Shown: piece by piece, positions 11,700 to 24,274 of the stretch
Numbering within the stretch: the stretch's first letter is position 1
How the letters are laid out: every line of letters starts with the position of its first letter
Assembly (NCBI RefSeq): GCF_037893015.1
Contig: NC_133658.1
Coordinates: 177,339,579-177,403,578, forward strand
DNA from: Macrotis lagotis
Lineage: Eukaryota; Chordata; Mammalia; Peramelemorphia; Peramelidae
DNA: 64,000 nucleotides
Reading direction: 5' to 3'
Translations under genes and position numbers: made by a program
The notes under the pieces: generated by a model
Told to the model about the DNA's origin: nothing
Database searches by the model: none
What the model saw: the letters and a program-made list of their open reading frames with translations, nothing else

Positions 11700-12675
11700 G
11701 GTTCTGTACTCACTTTATTGTATAGTGCCTCTCCACTGCTCCTTACAAAGATAAACGTTCCACTTAAAAGCTTCTAATAGCTAACTTGGTGACTATTCCT
11801 CTCTTTTTTTCTTACAGGGCTGTTATGAATAGGAACTCAGTTACCTAAGTCACAAAAGCCTGCCTCTCCCTCGTGAGGTTTCAGAACCAGTATTTGTTCC
11901 AGATTGGCATAGATCAGAGATCTACCATCTTTCAGAAGTGAGATACTAAGATAGTGGAAAGGAACTGAAGGGTTTTTCCAATAGGCAAAGGCCTACTTTG
12001 TTCATATTTTTAATTCTTATGTTGTTCCAATTAGAAATCTGTTTGGAATAATATACATTGCTTTTAAAATGTAAATTTTAATAAAGAAGGGTAAAACCTA
12101 TAGCTTTGTATTTACACATTCACATAAAATCAGAAAAACTTGTTTGCTTTTCTTCAAGTACCTCCCTGAAATCAGAGTATGAGATAATGGAAGTTCTGAA
12201 GTAGGAAAAAAACTGATTGAATAATTTGGAAACTCTTTGAATAAACAGGACAAGGAGTACATAAACAACCATGCTTTAGATATAATTTTCCCATTTTGCT
12301 TTTTATACTCACTGATTGCGCCTTGCTCTGGTGACAGGTTGGTAACTCTTGGTGTAAGTTTATAGACACAGGCATCTTGTTTGACTCTGGGATTTCAGAA
12401 GATTGAAGAAAATGATCTAATCCCTCTAGGGTGCTCACATTTACAAGGAAAGAGGGAGTTTAGGTATTTTATCAAATAGATCTGTACTTCTTCCTACTTC
12501 CTGTGACTATAGGAAGCTGCTGAATGGATAAATTCATGAACAGTGGAATAATTAGAATTTCTGAATACAGTACAGGTGAAGAGCTCTTCTGGTGAGTTTA
12601 TGGGAAGAATTGTTAAAGGGGAAACAAAAGGCAATTATGTTATGGTGCTAAAGTATGGAGAGGCTTGACATAATA
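11700..12675. other. No gene or repeat recognised
   Basis: AT-rich intergenic DNA with no repeat landmark that I can name. The 88-codon minus-strand ORF at 12172-12438 has no recognisable motif and is probably chance. Confidence 0.45.
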
Positions 12676-12679
12676 ATAC

Positions 12680-12865
12680 TTAGTTTTCATATAGTTTTTT
12701 AAGATTTACATATTTGATTCTTACCAATAACCCAGAAATGTATTATTATAATTATTGCCTTTTTCATATGAAGAAACTGAGACAGAGACTGTTACCTTCC
12801 CAACTAATTAGTATGGATTTGAATCTAGACCTTCCTAGCTCTAGATCTAGAACTTTAGCCACTTA
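12680..12865 (-). repeat. MIR
   Basis: A fairly complete minus-strand MIR: 'attattataattattgcctt', 'tatgaagaaactgagacaga', 'gtatggatttgaatctagac' and 'ctagaactttagccac'. Confidence 0.7.
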
Positions 12866-13204
12866 AAAAAAAACTAGTTTTAATTTTTAAATTAACTATA
12901 GAAGCCACCTTTGGTTTTAGAGGAGCATATATCCATACCTACTCATATGCATACATATATTCACATATTTACATGAGGAGCTGTGTTTCTGTGTATGTGT
13001 ATGTGTACCTGTGTATGTTGGAGTGAAGTTGTAGGGAGCGGTGAGGAAGTTTTGTTACACTAATGTAAACATCCCATTCATTTTTTTTCCATTAGGGCTA
13101 ATCTTCAGAACTTTACTTAACAATGACAGGCAGTTTTGTCTTCTGTCTGATAATTACTGCTGCCCAAGATTGCTTTGCCTGTGAAAGGGACACGCTCTAC
13201 AATT

Positions 13205-13440
13205 GCAGAGAGGTAGTACAGTGTGTTAAATTCTCACTAAAATAATCAGGAACTCATATTCATGAGTTCAGATCCAGCCGCAGATACTTATCCTTTAAGC
13301 GACTCTGGGCAAGTCACTTTATCCTATTAGCCTCAGTTTTCTCTTCTGTCATATAAGAAAGAAAAGGTAAGCCACTCCAATATCTTTGCCAAGAAAACCC
13401 CTAATGGAGTCATGAAGAGTTGGACACAATTGAACAAAAG
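13205..13440 (+). repeat. MAR1-type SINE
   Basis: Plus orientation: 'gactctgggcaagtcacttt', 'gcctcagttttctcttctgt', 'aagccactccaatatctttg', 'ccaagaaaacccctaatgga' and 'agagttggacacaattgaac'. It occupies part of the 88-codon minus-strand ORF at 13333-13599, which is not a gene. Confidence 0.8.
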
Positions 13441-13549
13441 GGAAGGTAGGAAAGAACAAAAAGCCATGTATTCTGGGGAAGGAAGACCATACCAGTTAGC
13501 AGGATATAGAAGAAGGAAAATTGGAGTATCATTTATGCAAGCTAGTGGA

Positions 13550-13720
13550 AAAAAAAAAACACTGGACTGAGAATCAGAAGGCCTGGGTTCAAGTTCCAAA
13601 ATCTATCATTCGCATCTTCTTTTTTGCCATTTATGATCTAGTAAGTCACTTGAAAATGAGTTTTGGACTAGATGGCTTCTAATTTCCCTTCTAGCTCTCA
13701 ATCTATGCTACTATGATTGT
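13550..13720 (+). repeat. MIR/THER-type CORE-SINE
   Basis: 'ggactgagaatcagaaggcc' begins the tRNA-like head in plus orientation. The core 'gtaagtcacttgaaaatgag' and tail 'cccttctagctctcaatcta' follow, as in the copy at 4885-5075. Confidence 0.65.
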
Positions 13721-13789
13721 ATATCAAATAAAAGGGCCTGCTGCTTTCAACGTTGTTCAGTTCAGGAGGTTATGTAAGGAGGCTAGTAA

Positions 13790-14110
13790 TATACATATTA
13801 TTAGCTCCATTTGACTAATGAGGAATTAATATTCAGAAGTCAAGTGATTTTTCCCTCTAGAGCCATGCATCTGACAAATGGAAAATTGTTCAGTCATTTC
13901 AGTCATATTCTCTGTGACCCCATTTGACGTTTTCTTGGCAGGAGTAGTGAAGGGGTGACATTTCTTTTCCTAGTTCATTTTATAAATGAGGAACTGAGGC
14001 AAAGAGGGTTAAGTAACTTACCCAGAATCATACAGCTAGTACAAGTCTAAGGTCGAATTTGAACTCATAAATATGGGTCTTCCTGATTTCAAGTCTAATA
14101 TTTTCTGACA
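13790..14110 (-). repeat. MIR fragment followed by MAR1-type SINE
   Basis: 13790-13885 is a minus-strand MIR piece (tgactaatgaggaattaata). From 13888 a minus-strand MAR1 follows: 'gttcagtcatttcagtcata', 'gtgaccccatttgacgtttt', 'ataaatgaggaactgaggca' and 'tcatacagctagtacaag'. They lie just beyond the proposed ISM1 poly(A) site. Confidence 0.75.
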
Positions 14111-14204
14111 AATAGCAGAGCAGAAACCCAAATTTGAGTTATTGGACTCTTTCTATCAACCCATATCTCGTGAGGTACTAAATAGTGTTATAAAATAAAA
14201 AATC

Positions 14205-15445
14205 CAGGCATACATACTATAATTATTTTATTAATAGATTCTCTTTTTCTGGAGTTTTGCAAGTAAAATATTCCCTACTAATCTGTCTTTTACTTGCACC
14301 AAATCCCACCCTACAGAAGCAGACCATATCAAAATTGCCTGATGCACGAGACACAAAAACTCAATAAATACTTTACAAAAATAATGCAGTTTTTTTCTTA
14401 AAACACTAAAAACAATTTGGGATCCCCAGCCCCAAGTCCTTCTTTAAACAACAGCATTTACTGGTTAAACTGCAAACTGAGAGTATATGAGGATGGGGGA
14501 GGAGAAAGGTGAGATTGTATAAAAACAAACAGTGAGTTTTATTTTCTAAGAATTTTGTTCCTCTTTCAAAAAAGTGCTATTTCCTTCTAAATGCTTAAAA
14601 TTCCTGTGATTTCCAGATCCTATTAAGGCATAGATGAGAACTCCAAAGTTTTGGTGCCTTTTTGGCTTTTTCTAGAAACATCCAAGTAAACAAATAATGA
14701 CCTTATATTCCAGAGGCTTTTGATGGCATTGCAAAAACCAGGCCCTAGATTTGCCATGAAATGCCAAACTCAGCACTAATTTGAAACAAGGGGCCTATGG
14801 AAACCTGAACCTCAAGAAGGTGCCTTAGGACTAAATAATATTTGGTTTGAGGTTGTTTTTCTTTTTCATTTTTGGCATTTGTGTTTGTTTTTTTTAAAAA
14901 AGTCATTAATATTCCCTTTCTCTTCTACTTCCCCCAGGACAATTTCTTTCTCTATTCTTAGAGATGTGACTAAATATTTTTATTAATATAGCTCCAGAGA
15001 AAAGTTATGCTTGTCACATTCATATTAAATAAGTTATATATAAAAACTGTTTATAATGTTTAAAACTTTTAACCTTTCTTTGCCCTTTCCCTCCCTATAT
15101 TCTGAAATACTGGGTCAAAGCATGAGTTCAATCACACCAACTACTTATTCCTGCTTATTTTCCTGGCTTATTTTTTTTTCCTTTCCATATAGGTTTAATC
15201 ACCATATACAATATTCTCAATATGCATACAGGGGTGTATATGATTTCATATAAAAAAATCCCATGGCTCTCTGCAGACCCATACTGTACCTTATGAAAAA
15301 TACACATGTATTATATACAAATATACATATATACTATAAAGAAGAAGATTAACCCCATTTCAAGCAGATCAGTGCAGAAATTTTGTGTCACAGGTCCTAG
15401 GTATATAATTACTCCTTTCCCTAAAGGTTGAATAGACCCATCCTA
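14205..15445 (-). other. ISM1: Probable ISM1 3' untranslated region
   Basis: This runs from the base after the ISM1 stop codon to just past the first good poly(A) signal on the minus strand. It is free of recognisable SINEs or LINEs, in contrast to the DNA on both sides, as expected for a constrained 3' UTR of about 1.2 kb. It holds AU-rich runs and a T-rich tract near 14860-14910 (A-rich in the message). The end point is inferred, since no transcript evidence is available. Confidence 0.6.
14227..14232 (-). promoter_or_regulatory. ISM1: Candidate poly(A) signal of ISM1
   Basis: TTTATT on the plus strand is AATAAA in the ISM1 transcript. Cleavage would be expected 10-30 bases further, near 14200-14215. 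It lies at the boundary between repeat-free sequence and the first SINE beyond the gene. Confidence 0.5.
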
Positions 15446-15973
<528 letters not shown>

Positions 15974-16497
15974 TCAAGGGAAAATCATTGGATCATATGC
16001 AGAACCCCAAAGGCATATTATATCTAGTCAAGCTGCTATATGAATTTAGAACCAAGAATGATCAAGAATAACTCTCCAAAATGAATGAAAAAAATTATAA
16101 CTGGTAATTCTTGTTGTCCTGGAAATCAAAGGATGCTTAGAAAATTCCTCTCTATTACAGTGCTTTATTTATTTGACTCTCCAAGCATTGAACAAAGAAT
16201 GAAAGAAAAGTGGAAGCCAGGAATCCCAAGTTCTAGTGCTGATGCTCTCATTTTTGCCTTGGCTAAACCACAGCCTCTTTGAAGCTCATTCACACACATA
16301 GCAAATATTGAGTGCTACTGACTAATAAAAAGACAAATACATATTATCCCTGATAGTAGGAGAGATAAAACTCATGTGTAGGGGTAGCAATAACTAATGT
16401 ACAAAGTAGAATGTGAGATGTATATACCAAATGCTGTGATAGATCTGAAAAAAGAGGAATTGCTTCTAATTGACTGTAATGGGGGGAAGGAGGGTAT

Positions 16498-16612
16498 AGC
16501 TAGGTGGCACAGTAGTAGAATATTAGTTCTGGAATCAAGAGGACCTGAGTTCAAGTGTGACCCTGAGCACGTCCCTTAACCCCAATTTCATTTTCGGGGT
16601 GGGGGAGGAGGT
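16498..16612 (+). repeat. tRNA-derived SINE, truncated
   Basis: 'agctaggtggcacagtagta' through 'aagaggacctgagttcaagt' to 'cccttaaccccaatttcatt' is the head of a marsupial tRNA-derived SINE in plus orientation, ending in a G-rich stretch. Confidence 0.65.
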
Positions 16613-16617
16613 AATCA

Positions 16618-17150
16618 GGGAAGCCTTTGTAGAAGTTGTAGTATTTTTGAGATGACTCTTGAAAGATGGGTAGGATTTCATAAATTCAAAAGTTGAAGGA
16701 ATAATGAATAGTTTAGTTTGATTGCATCATGGGTACAAAGGGATACACAATATTGCAGGTAGATCAGGGAGAACTTTGAATGTTAATATAAGAAGTATAG
16801 ATTTTATCTGGCAGTCAACAGGGAACCATTAAGATTTGATTTGGGAATGATATAATTAGAACTTTACATTGGGAAAATTAACCTGGCAGTGGTTCCTAGT
16901 AGAAGTTAGTGAGAGGGAATAAATAAGAATAAAAAAAGAACCTGGTCTAATTATGTGGGCAGTTGAAAGGGAAAAAAAAGAGAAATCTATGAGAGACACA
17001 GAGGTAAAATTGATGGGATTTGACAACCAGTTGTGGGTGAGGGGTCAGAGAGGAGTCAAAGGTGATGCTAAGGCTTGGAGCAAGCACGAAGGGTAGAATG
17101 TTAGTATCTTTGACATAAATATGGATAACAGGAAGAAAATCAGAAAGGGT
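16618..17150 (-). mobile_element. LINE-2 ORF2 fragment
   Basis: On the minus strand this corresponds to the C-terminal reverse-transcriptase region of L2. The plus-strand words 'cttgaaagatgggtaggatt' and 'ggtgatgctaaggcttggag' match the reverse complement of L2, as in the copies at 18710, 22392 and 62905. No open frame remains. A short MIR-like tail (cttcacctgtaaagtgagtg) follows to about 17220. Confidence 0.7.
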
Positions 17151-18043
17151 CTGTTTCTTCACCTGTAAAGTGAGTGGGGCTGGGCTAAATGATTTCTAAG
17201 GTTCCCTCTAGCTTGAAATTATGTGCTTTTTATGGATTCAATTAGCTACTTGAGCAATCACAGTAAATGATAGATCCTGTGAATTACACATCTGGAAAGC
17301 CACTGAAAATTTTCCACTAAGGGTTTGCACTTCAAAAGCAAAACTAAACTATATTCCAAACACCATCAGAAAAGTTCAAATGGAGGAGTTTGCTTTCCCC
17401 CCCCCCCAGGTGAAGTTTCCTGAAAGTGTGACATTTGTGATTGCATATGTAGAAATTGTATGGTTTATATTGATTTTCTTTTTTGATGAAACTAAGCCAA
17501 TATATTTATGTCTAAAAGACATTGCCCCAATAGGAATTTTAGAGCTGATAGGGACTGTAGAAATCACTTAATCTAGATTAAGCAGTATAATTTGAAAGTT
17601 ATTAGAAGACTCTTCTTTCAAAATATTGGCTTTACTGTCCTACTGTAGTGTCTTTAATTTTCATTACAATTATGCCTTTGGAATAAAGCATTGTGCCTCT
17701 ATAAAGCCCCTGTTTAAAAAAAGTTTGCTAGCTGGAGAGATAAAATATTATCTAATACCTGAACACAGAGACCCTAAACCTTTTGGGTCCATCATGTAGA
17801 TAGTTAAAAGATTCATATCCTTCATATATTTGCCTTCTCTCTTCCTAATCCTGATTCTGTAGACTTTCACAGAGAAAAAGACAATAAGTAGCATTTGATG
17901 GATCTTCAAGTTCTATATATTTGGCACCTATAATTACAGTGTTTAGGCAATGATTGTCAATCATGGAATAAGGGATACTGGGGAAATAATTTAAGAAAAG
18001 TAGGAGATTCAATGAGGGAAAGAACAGAAAGAAAAATGGAACT

Positions 18044-18058
18044 AATATATATATATGT

Positions 18059-18134
<76 letters not shown>
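18044..18134. repeat. (TA)n(CA)n compound microsatellite
   Basis: About 25 TA units followed by about 20 AC units inside ISM1 intron 5. In the ISM1 transcript it reads as a (UG)n run followed by (UA)n. It generates two long low-complexity ORFs, which are artefacts. Confidence 0.95.
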
Positions 18135-18136
<2 letters not shown>

Positions 18137-18709
18137 GGTTTGGGGTTGATTGCCCACTATCTAGATAGTCTAAGACACACAGAAGCACATGGGAGTACTT
18201 GCTTTGACATAAAGAACCATTGGACTGCTCTTATATTCTGAAATTCAATGGCTAAATCCTCTGCTATACACTGTCCATAAATTTCATAGGATCATAAATG
18301 AAAGGCTGCAAAGGGTCTACTGGTCAAGCTCCCTCAGCCACTAATTTGGGAATTTTTGAATTTTTCTAGTAAGAATAAAACCCTGACAATGTTTTGGAAT
18401 GAGTTTTTCTGCCAGTTGGCAAAGTGATGAATGAAAATAGAAAACAACTCTCTTTTTCTGAGAAATACCAAGATCCTAGAAGGAAAGTAAGAATTTGAAG
18501 AGGTAGAAGTGCAAAGTGTGTGCATTCTCAACAAGAGTGTGATTGGGTCACTGATACAAACAAGGGTATGGAAGAGGGAGAGGGAACCACAAGACGGGTA
18601 GATTGGCTGAATTATAGTATGTGAAGAAGAATGATATGAGTTTGTAAAGAATCTGGAACTAGATTGAGAAAGTATTTGGAATGCCAAGCTTAAAAGTTTC
18701 TATTTTCTC

Positions 18710-19260
18710 TTAGAGGCAAGAGAGAATCACATAAACTTTTGGTCAAACCTGTTCTTCAGGAAGATTATTTTGGAAGCTGTGCAGAAAATGTATCAGAGGG
18801 GGAGAGACTAGAAACAGGGGGACCAATTAGGAGGTATTACTATATTCCATGTGAAAGGTGATGAGATTCTGTATTAGAGTGACAAATATGTACATAGAGA
18901 GAGATTGAATAAGACTTGGCAATTGACTGATTACTGTTATGGATAGAGAATGATGATATCCCCAACAGAAAAAGGGAAGTTCAGAGGTGGGAGAGATTTA
19001 GGGAGAAGATGGTGAACTCTACTTAATAAATATTGAATCTGAGATGCCTATAGGAAGGATACCAAAATGGGAGGTCCAGTAGGCCAGGGATGGATGATGT
19101 TGCACCAGAGAGGTAATTACTGAACCCATGAAAGATGATGAAATCACCAAAGAAGACAGAGAAGAAGGAGAGTCAGGATGAAGCCAAAGGATTCTATCAA
19201 ATAGAACAGAAATGGTGAGTCAGCAAAGAAGACCAAAGAGCAAGAAGAAATCACCATTGA
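18710..19260 (-). mobile_element. LINE-2 ORF2 fragment
   Basis: Minus-strand L2 remnant. 'gaagattattttggaagctg', 'gatgcctataggaaggatac' and 'catgaaagatgatgaaatca' are reverse complements of the L2 reverse-transcriptase C-terminal region. Heavily diverged. Confidence 0.65.
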
Positions 19261-20067
19261 ATGTAATGTTCAATTACAGTATTATGGTTTATAACCTCAA
19301 TCTGGGGAATCATGATTGCAATAATTTTCCTTCTACCATAACCTTGATTGAATGATACTACAGAATGAATATAGACTATAATAAGGAATGCACCTATAAC
19401 CCTATTGATGATTGTAATAGTTCCTTGATTAATTACAAGCTAATTAATATGTACACAGTCCTAGTCCATTCATGTCTTTTTCCTCTTACCTATTACTTGG
19501 TTGCATCCTAGCTGGAAGCAGGGAAAGTAACTCAAATTAAAAAATTATTCAACATGGTGACCAATAGTTTTTTTAAGATGGGATGTAGGAGAAAAAGGTG
19601 GGAATAAATGCCTGAAAAACTATTTTACACTAGTTCTATTACCAGTTACTAAGGTTAATTGAGACCTGGGAGTTTATATATTCCTGTGCCTCATTTCATA
19701 TGCTTTCTTATTGATTTCCTTGATTTCCTTGTTTGGGAAAAGGGAAAGCTACAGAACTGAAGCAGTAAAATCCAGTATCACCCTAGCCCAGACTTGGGAT
19801 TTTTCCTATTCCTACCTATCCCCCACTAATTCCCTCCTCCCCCAGCAGGGAAATGGTTTGGGATAGAGAGCCAGTACTTTCTGGCTCAAGTCTGAATTCT
19901 GCTATTCTCTTTCTGGGAATGTGTGGAGAAGAAATAATGTTCTGGAAGAATTAGGTCCAATGAAAGGAATATGAGGCCTTAAGATGAATCCAAAGATGGT
20001 TTTGCAAAGGCAGAAAGAAGAAAAAAAGCTAAATCAATATTGGGATAAAAATCTTACAGCAACTTAC

Positions 20068-20157
20068 CAACTTCAAAGAGTTTGGTGGCATTAAACTCTT
20101 CACTTCCTGCAAGCAGGCTTACTTCTGTGGCAGCTGTCCGAAAGGTGTCTTCAATTC
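20068..20157 (-). CDS. ISM1: Isthmin 1, linker exon between TSR and AMOP
   Basis: A 90-base exon, presumably exon 5. It has a tgtgtttag acceptor and a gtaagt donor. It begins with the last two bases of a Gly codon and ends with the first base of an Asp codon, encoding [20 protein letters not shown] and then FNATKLFEV. This matches isthmin between its thrombospondin repeat and its AMOP domain. NAT is a potential N-glycosylation sequon. Because it starts and ends in phase 1 and is a multiple of three, skipping it would keep the reading frame. A long CU/CA-rich tract lies about 320 bases upstream in intron 4. Confidence 0.96.
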
Positions 20158-20473
20158 CTAAACACAGACAGAAGCTCATATTTTTTTTCCAGTCATATGA
20201 AAAAGAGAGACAGCTTAAAAAAAAGCCAAACCAAAAGTCTAAACAAAGATCTTTTTGTGCTTCCCATTGCTTTATTGGCATGAATTTGTGGACAGAGAAA
20301 AAAATTAAAGGCAGATAGAGCATAAAAATATACTAAAACTAGGATATGGCTGTAGTAGAAATTGCAACATAACTCAAATAACTCTGAACCCCAGAAAATA
20401 CCCCAGGGTATTTCCATCTTGTTGGTTTTCCTATAGTGTAGAGCCCAGGGCAAGATGGTATCTGGGGATGGTA

Positions 20474-20599
<126 letters not shown>

Positions 20600-21004
20600 G
20601 GGGGGGAGCTAGAATTTTCATTTTCATTGAGTAGTGAATGCTAGCAAGCAGGTATAGAGAAATATGGCAGATATTGCAATTTTGAAGTCACAGAAATAAA
20701 GAATGGGTTAAATTTACACATCTAGTACCTGGGGGATGTCTGACTAGAGATACTGTCTTCAAACAAAATGGAAGAAATATAATCCCTTTTTTCTAGGCTA
20801 TTACTATCTTTTCTTATACTGAAGGTACCAAGGAATACCAGTAAGACTTCCAAAAGAACTAACAATGTTCAGGACAAGAATTCTCCTAGGTTGCAAAACA
20901 TCTCTTTGGATTGACAAAAACCTGTGATGGACTTTTTCATGTTTGCCAACACCTATCCTATTCCTTGAATATGATCCTACCTACTTCTATGGCTTCTTTG
21001 ACTG

Positions 21005-21270
21005 GGTTAAGGGAATCTTAGAATCTTAGGACTGGAAGAGGCATTAAAAGTTATGGAGTTCATCCTTTACCCAAATTGTCAATCTTCTATCACATATTCT
21101 ACAAAATGTTTGAAGATGCCAGTGAAAGGGAGCTCCTTACAGGCAGCTCATTAACAGGCAGGTCATTCCACTTTTGAATAGTTCTAATTATTAGGTGATT
21201 CTTCTACATTCTGAGTCTAAATCTGTTTCTCTACAACTTCTAATTTCATCAGTTCCTTTGAGTTAAACTA
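21005..21270 (-). repeat. L3/CR1-like LINE 3' fragment
   Basis: Same region of the same LINE type as 8130-8545, minus orientation. The plus-strand words 'ttaggactggaagaggcatt', 'agggagctccttacaggcag' and 'attccacttttgaatagttc' are the reverse complement of the 3' region seen at 40600-40800. Confidence 0.65.
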
Positions 21271-21296
21271 TCATGTCTTTGTAGATGATAGATGTG

Positions 21297-21326
21297 TGGA
21301 TAGATAGATAGATAGACAGATAGATA
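21297..21326. repeat. (GATA)n microsatellite
   Basis: Seven GATA/GACA units, one of them altered to GACA. Confidence 0.9.
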
Positions 21327-21419
21327 ACTTATAAATATATCCTGTCCCAGTCTTTATCCTCAGTCCTGCCGGATAGACATTTTAAACTGGTTGTTCTAGA
21401 AGAATCTTATTCACATATC

Positions 21420-22245
21420 CATAACTGAATTCATTTCATTTCCCTTCATATACTTCCTTCTTCCAAATTTCCCTATTTCTGTCAGGTACCACCATCTTTT
21501 AGTCTCCCAGAAACTTTAGTCTTATCATGGACACCTAAATCTCTTGAACTTCACATAGCTAATCAATCAGTTTCCAAGTCTTTCCATTTTTTTACCATCA
21601 CAATAATCTTTGCATCTTACCCCTTCTCTCTGTCTGGCAGATTATCATCTTAATTTGGGACTACAATATCTCTCATCTATTTTTCCAATGGCTTCCTAAC
21701 TGGATTCCCTGACTTCTCCCTCACCTCTCTAGTCCTTCATATTAATTGTTACCAAAGTGGTTTTTTTCCTTACATGCAGCTCTGACCATGTCAACTCCCC
21801 TGCCCAAATGATTTTCTGTTGCTTCTAGGATGTTTAGCTTTAGAGCTAGCCCTAAAACATTTTTGTAATATCAGCAGTTATTACTCTCCTTCCTTCTCTC
21901 TACAATCCAACCAGTCTTTTCTACTTCTCACATATGACATTTCTTCTTCTGTATCTGTCCTCCACACATGTCTCTCCGCAAGAATACCATTCTTCCTTCA
22001 AAACCCAATTGAAGCATCACTTTCTGGGTGAAACCTTTCTTGATTTCCCTCAACTGCTAGTGCCCTCTCACCCAGGCTCACAAGTTGCTATATATTTATT
22101 TCATTATTGATGATTTATGTATTTTATAGTCACACATGTTTTCTCTCCATTAGAATCTAAGCTCCTTATAGATTGGAATGATTTCATTTTTGTACTTATA
22201 TTCTCAGCATCTGTCCAGTAGCAGACACATACTAAGTGCTTAATT
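21420..22245 (+). mobile_element. LINE-2 3' fragment
   Basis: Plus-strand end of L2. Degraded reverse-transcriptase C-terminus ('ccaatggcttcctaactgg', 'taccaaagtggttttttt') is followed by the 3' UTR ('tgaccatgtcaactcccctg', 'gaatctaagctccttataga', 'actaagtgcttaatta'). The 70-codon ORF at 21819-22031 derives from it. Confidence 0.75.
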
Positions 22246-22562
22246 ACTTATTGATTAATTTAATGATTGATTGATGATCTCAGATCTGCTTGCTGTAAAC
22301 ACATAGAATAAGTTTAGTGTTCTGCAATTTGTCAAGTTTTCCATAAAAAACATACTTCCACAAAAAGAGAAACCAAAAGAAAATCGCCATCAGTAAGGAT
22401 TTATTAGGTCCTTACTATGTGCTAAGAACAGGGGATTTAAAAAAAAAGGCAAAATATGGTCCCTGCAATAAGGAGTTCATAGTTTAAAGGGGAAAACAAT
22501 ATTCAAAAAAACAACTTTGAACTTTCAAGATTTAGAAAATACATATATATATTATATGTATG

Positions 22563-22563
<1 letters not shown>

Positions 22564-22628
<65 letters not shown>
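22564..22628. repeat. (ATATAC)n microsatellite
   Basis: About eleven copies of a six-base unit catata inside the L2 copy; it produces a minus-strand CICICI ORF that is an artefact. Confidence 0.95.
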
Positions 22629-23054
22629 CACAGTATAAATGACAGGAAATCTCAAGGGGGAAGACACTAGGGGTGTTGGGGTGGGGATGAGAATGGGCAA
22701 GAATGAGAAAGGATCAGCAAAGCCCTCCTAAAGATGGTAAGAATTTGAACCTCAAAGAAAGCTAGGGAAACTAGAAGGGACAGCATTACAGGCACGGACT
22801 CAGGTATGGTGCTTCTTATGTAAGGAACAAGATTCAGTATGACTGTATATGTATATAAAGTACACTGAAGGGAGCAAAAGTAGAAAACTGCAAAGGCAGG
22901 AAATAATCAGATGGTGACAGTCTAAATCTAGAGGTAATATGGAGCTATTGGAAATTATTGAGGAGGAGAGTATTAGTCAGACTTTAGAAAAATCACTGGC
23001 ATTTGTGAGGAGGATAGATCAGGGAAAGACTTGACTCAAGGAAGCCTATTATAA

Positions 23055-23220
23055 AATTATTATAATTACTATAATATTAATATTACTTATATAATCAAAT
23101 GACTAATAGTTACTTAATAATTGTAAGGTAAAGCACAGAAGACAATATGTGTATGAGAACAGGGAAGAAGAATTAGGACAAAACATAATTTCTACTAACC
23201 CCTTGATGAGGGGTTATAAT
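23055..23220. mobile_element. 166-bp insertion of unknown family in L2
   Basis: The L2 words 'agcctattataa' occur on both sides (23043 and about 23221), as expected for a 12-bp target-site duplication. The insert begins with AT-rich sequence and contains 'gaagaagaattaggacaaaa'. A stretch of about 75 bases of it recurs at 26220-26292. I cannot name the family. A duplication of this length suggests retroposition. Confidence 0.6.
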
Positions 23221-23920
23221 AGCCTATTATAATATTAGTGGTGTGACATGATGAGGATTGACACAAGGTAGCAGCTATCTGAGTGGAGAAAAGGGGACAT
23301 ATAAGAGAGATTGTTGGAAACAAATAATGAGACATGATAACAGAATGGATCTATGGGGTGGGGATATAAGAAAGGAATAGAGAATAAAAATTATATATTT
23401 ATTTTATTTATACGTGAGATTTATAGATTTTATTTATATGTGAGCCTGGATGACTGGAAGGATGGTAGTACACTTGACAATAATAGGAAATTTGAAAGAA
23501 AGGTTTGGTGGAAAAGATGAATTATATTTTGAATATATTGAGTTTGGGTTGTATTGATATGCCTAATAAGCAGTTAGTAATGCAAGACTAGAGTTCAGAA
23601 GAGAGGTATAGATTTGAGAATAGTCTGCATAGAGATAGTAATTGAACTCATAGGAACTGACAAGGTCACCAGGCAAGATGGAAAAAAGAAGGGAACCCAA
23701 GAACATTCACAATAAGTGAGGGTGATGTGGAAGAAATTCCAAGAAAGGATAATAGTCAGAAAGGCATATAACTAGAAGAGAACAATGTTGTGAAAACTTA
23801 GGAGAGACTATCCAGAAAAAGAGGCAATTGACAGTGTTAAACTCTATAGAGCACAAGAAGGATGACAGTTGAGAAAAGATCATTATACTGTTTTCCCTCA
23901 TGTATTAGACATACCCTTTT

Positions 23921-24096
23921 TCTTTTTTCTTTTTTTTAGGGTTTTTTTTTTTTTTTTTGCAAGGCAAATGGGGTTAAGTGGCTTGCCCAAGGCCACACAG
24001 CTAGGTAATTATTAAGTGTCTGAGGCCACATTTGTACTCAGGTACTCCTGACTCCAGGGCTGGCACTCTATCCACTGTGCCACCTAGCCACCCCTG
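23921..24096 (-). repeat. WSINE1-like tRNA-derived SINE
   Basis: Minus orientation, poly(T) start, then 'gcaaggcaaatggggttaag', 'tggcttgcccaaggccacac', 'agctaggtaattattaagtg' and the tRNA-like head ending 'gccacctagccacccc'. It is flanked by a target-site duplication of gacataccctttttc (just before 23921 and at 24097-24111) and lies inside the transposon's left end. Confidence 0.85.
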
Positions 24097-24274
24097 GACA
24101 TACCCTTTTTCAAAAAATTTGGGGTCTAAAAACTTGAGAGCCTCTTATATAATGGTTTGTAGATTTTTTTTACGTGCATTTCCCACTTTTTCGCGCTTGT
24201 TATCTTTGTGCTCAGTTTCATTTCGCATTTGTTACCAGTATTTTAAGTTATGTTTTTCTGCATTCTGCCCAGAA

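Noticed and set aside
17845-18157. Two minus-strand ORFs with CVCVCV and YIYIYI runs
   Set aside because: Translation of the (CA)n(TA)n microsatellite.
22503-22700. Minus-strand ORF with CICICI run
   Set aside because: Translation of the (ATATAC)n repeat.
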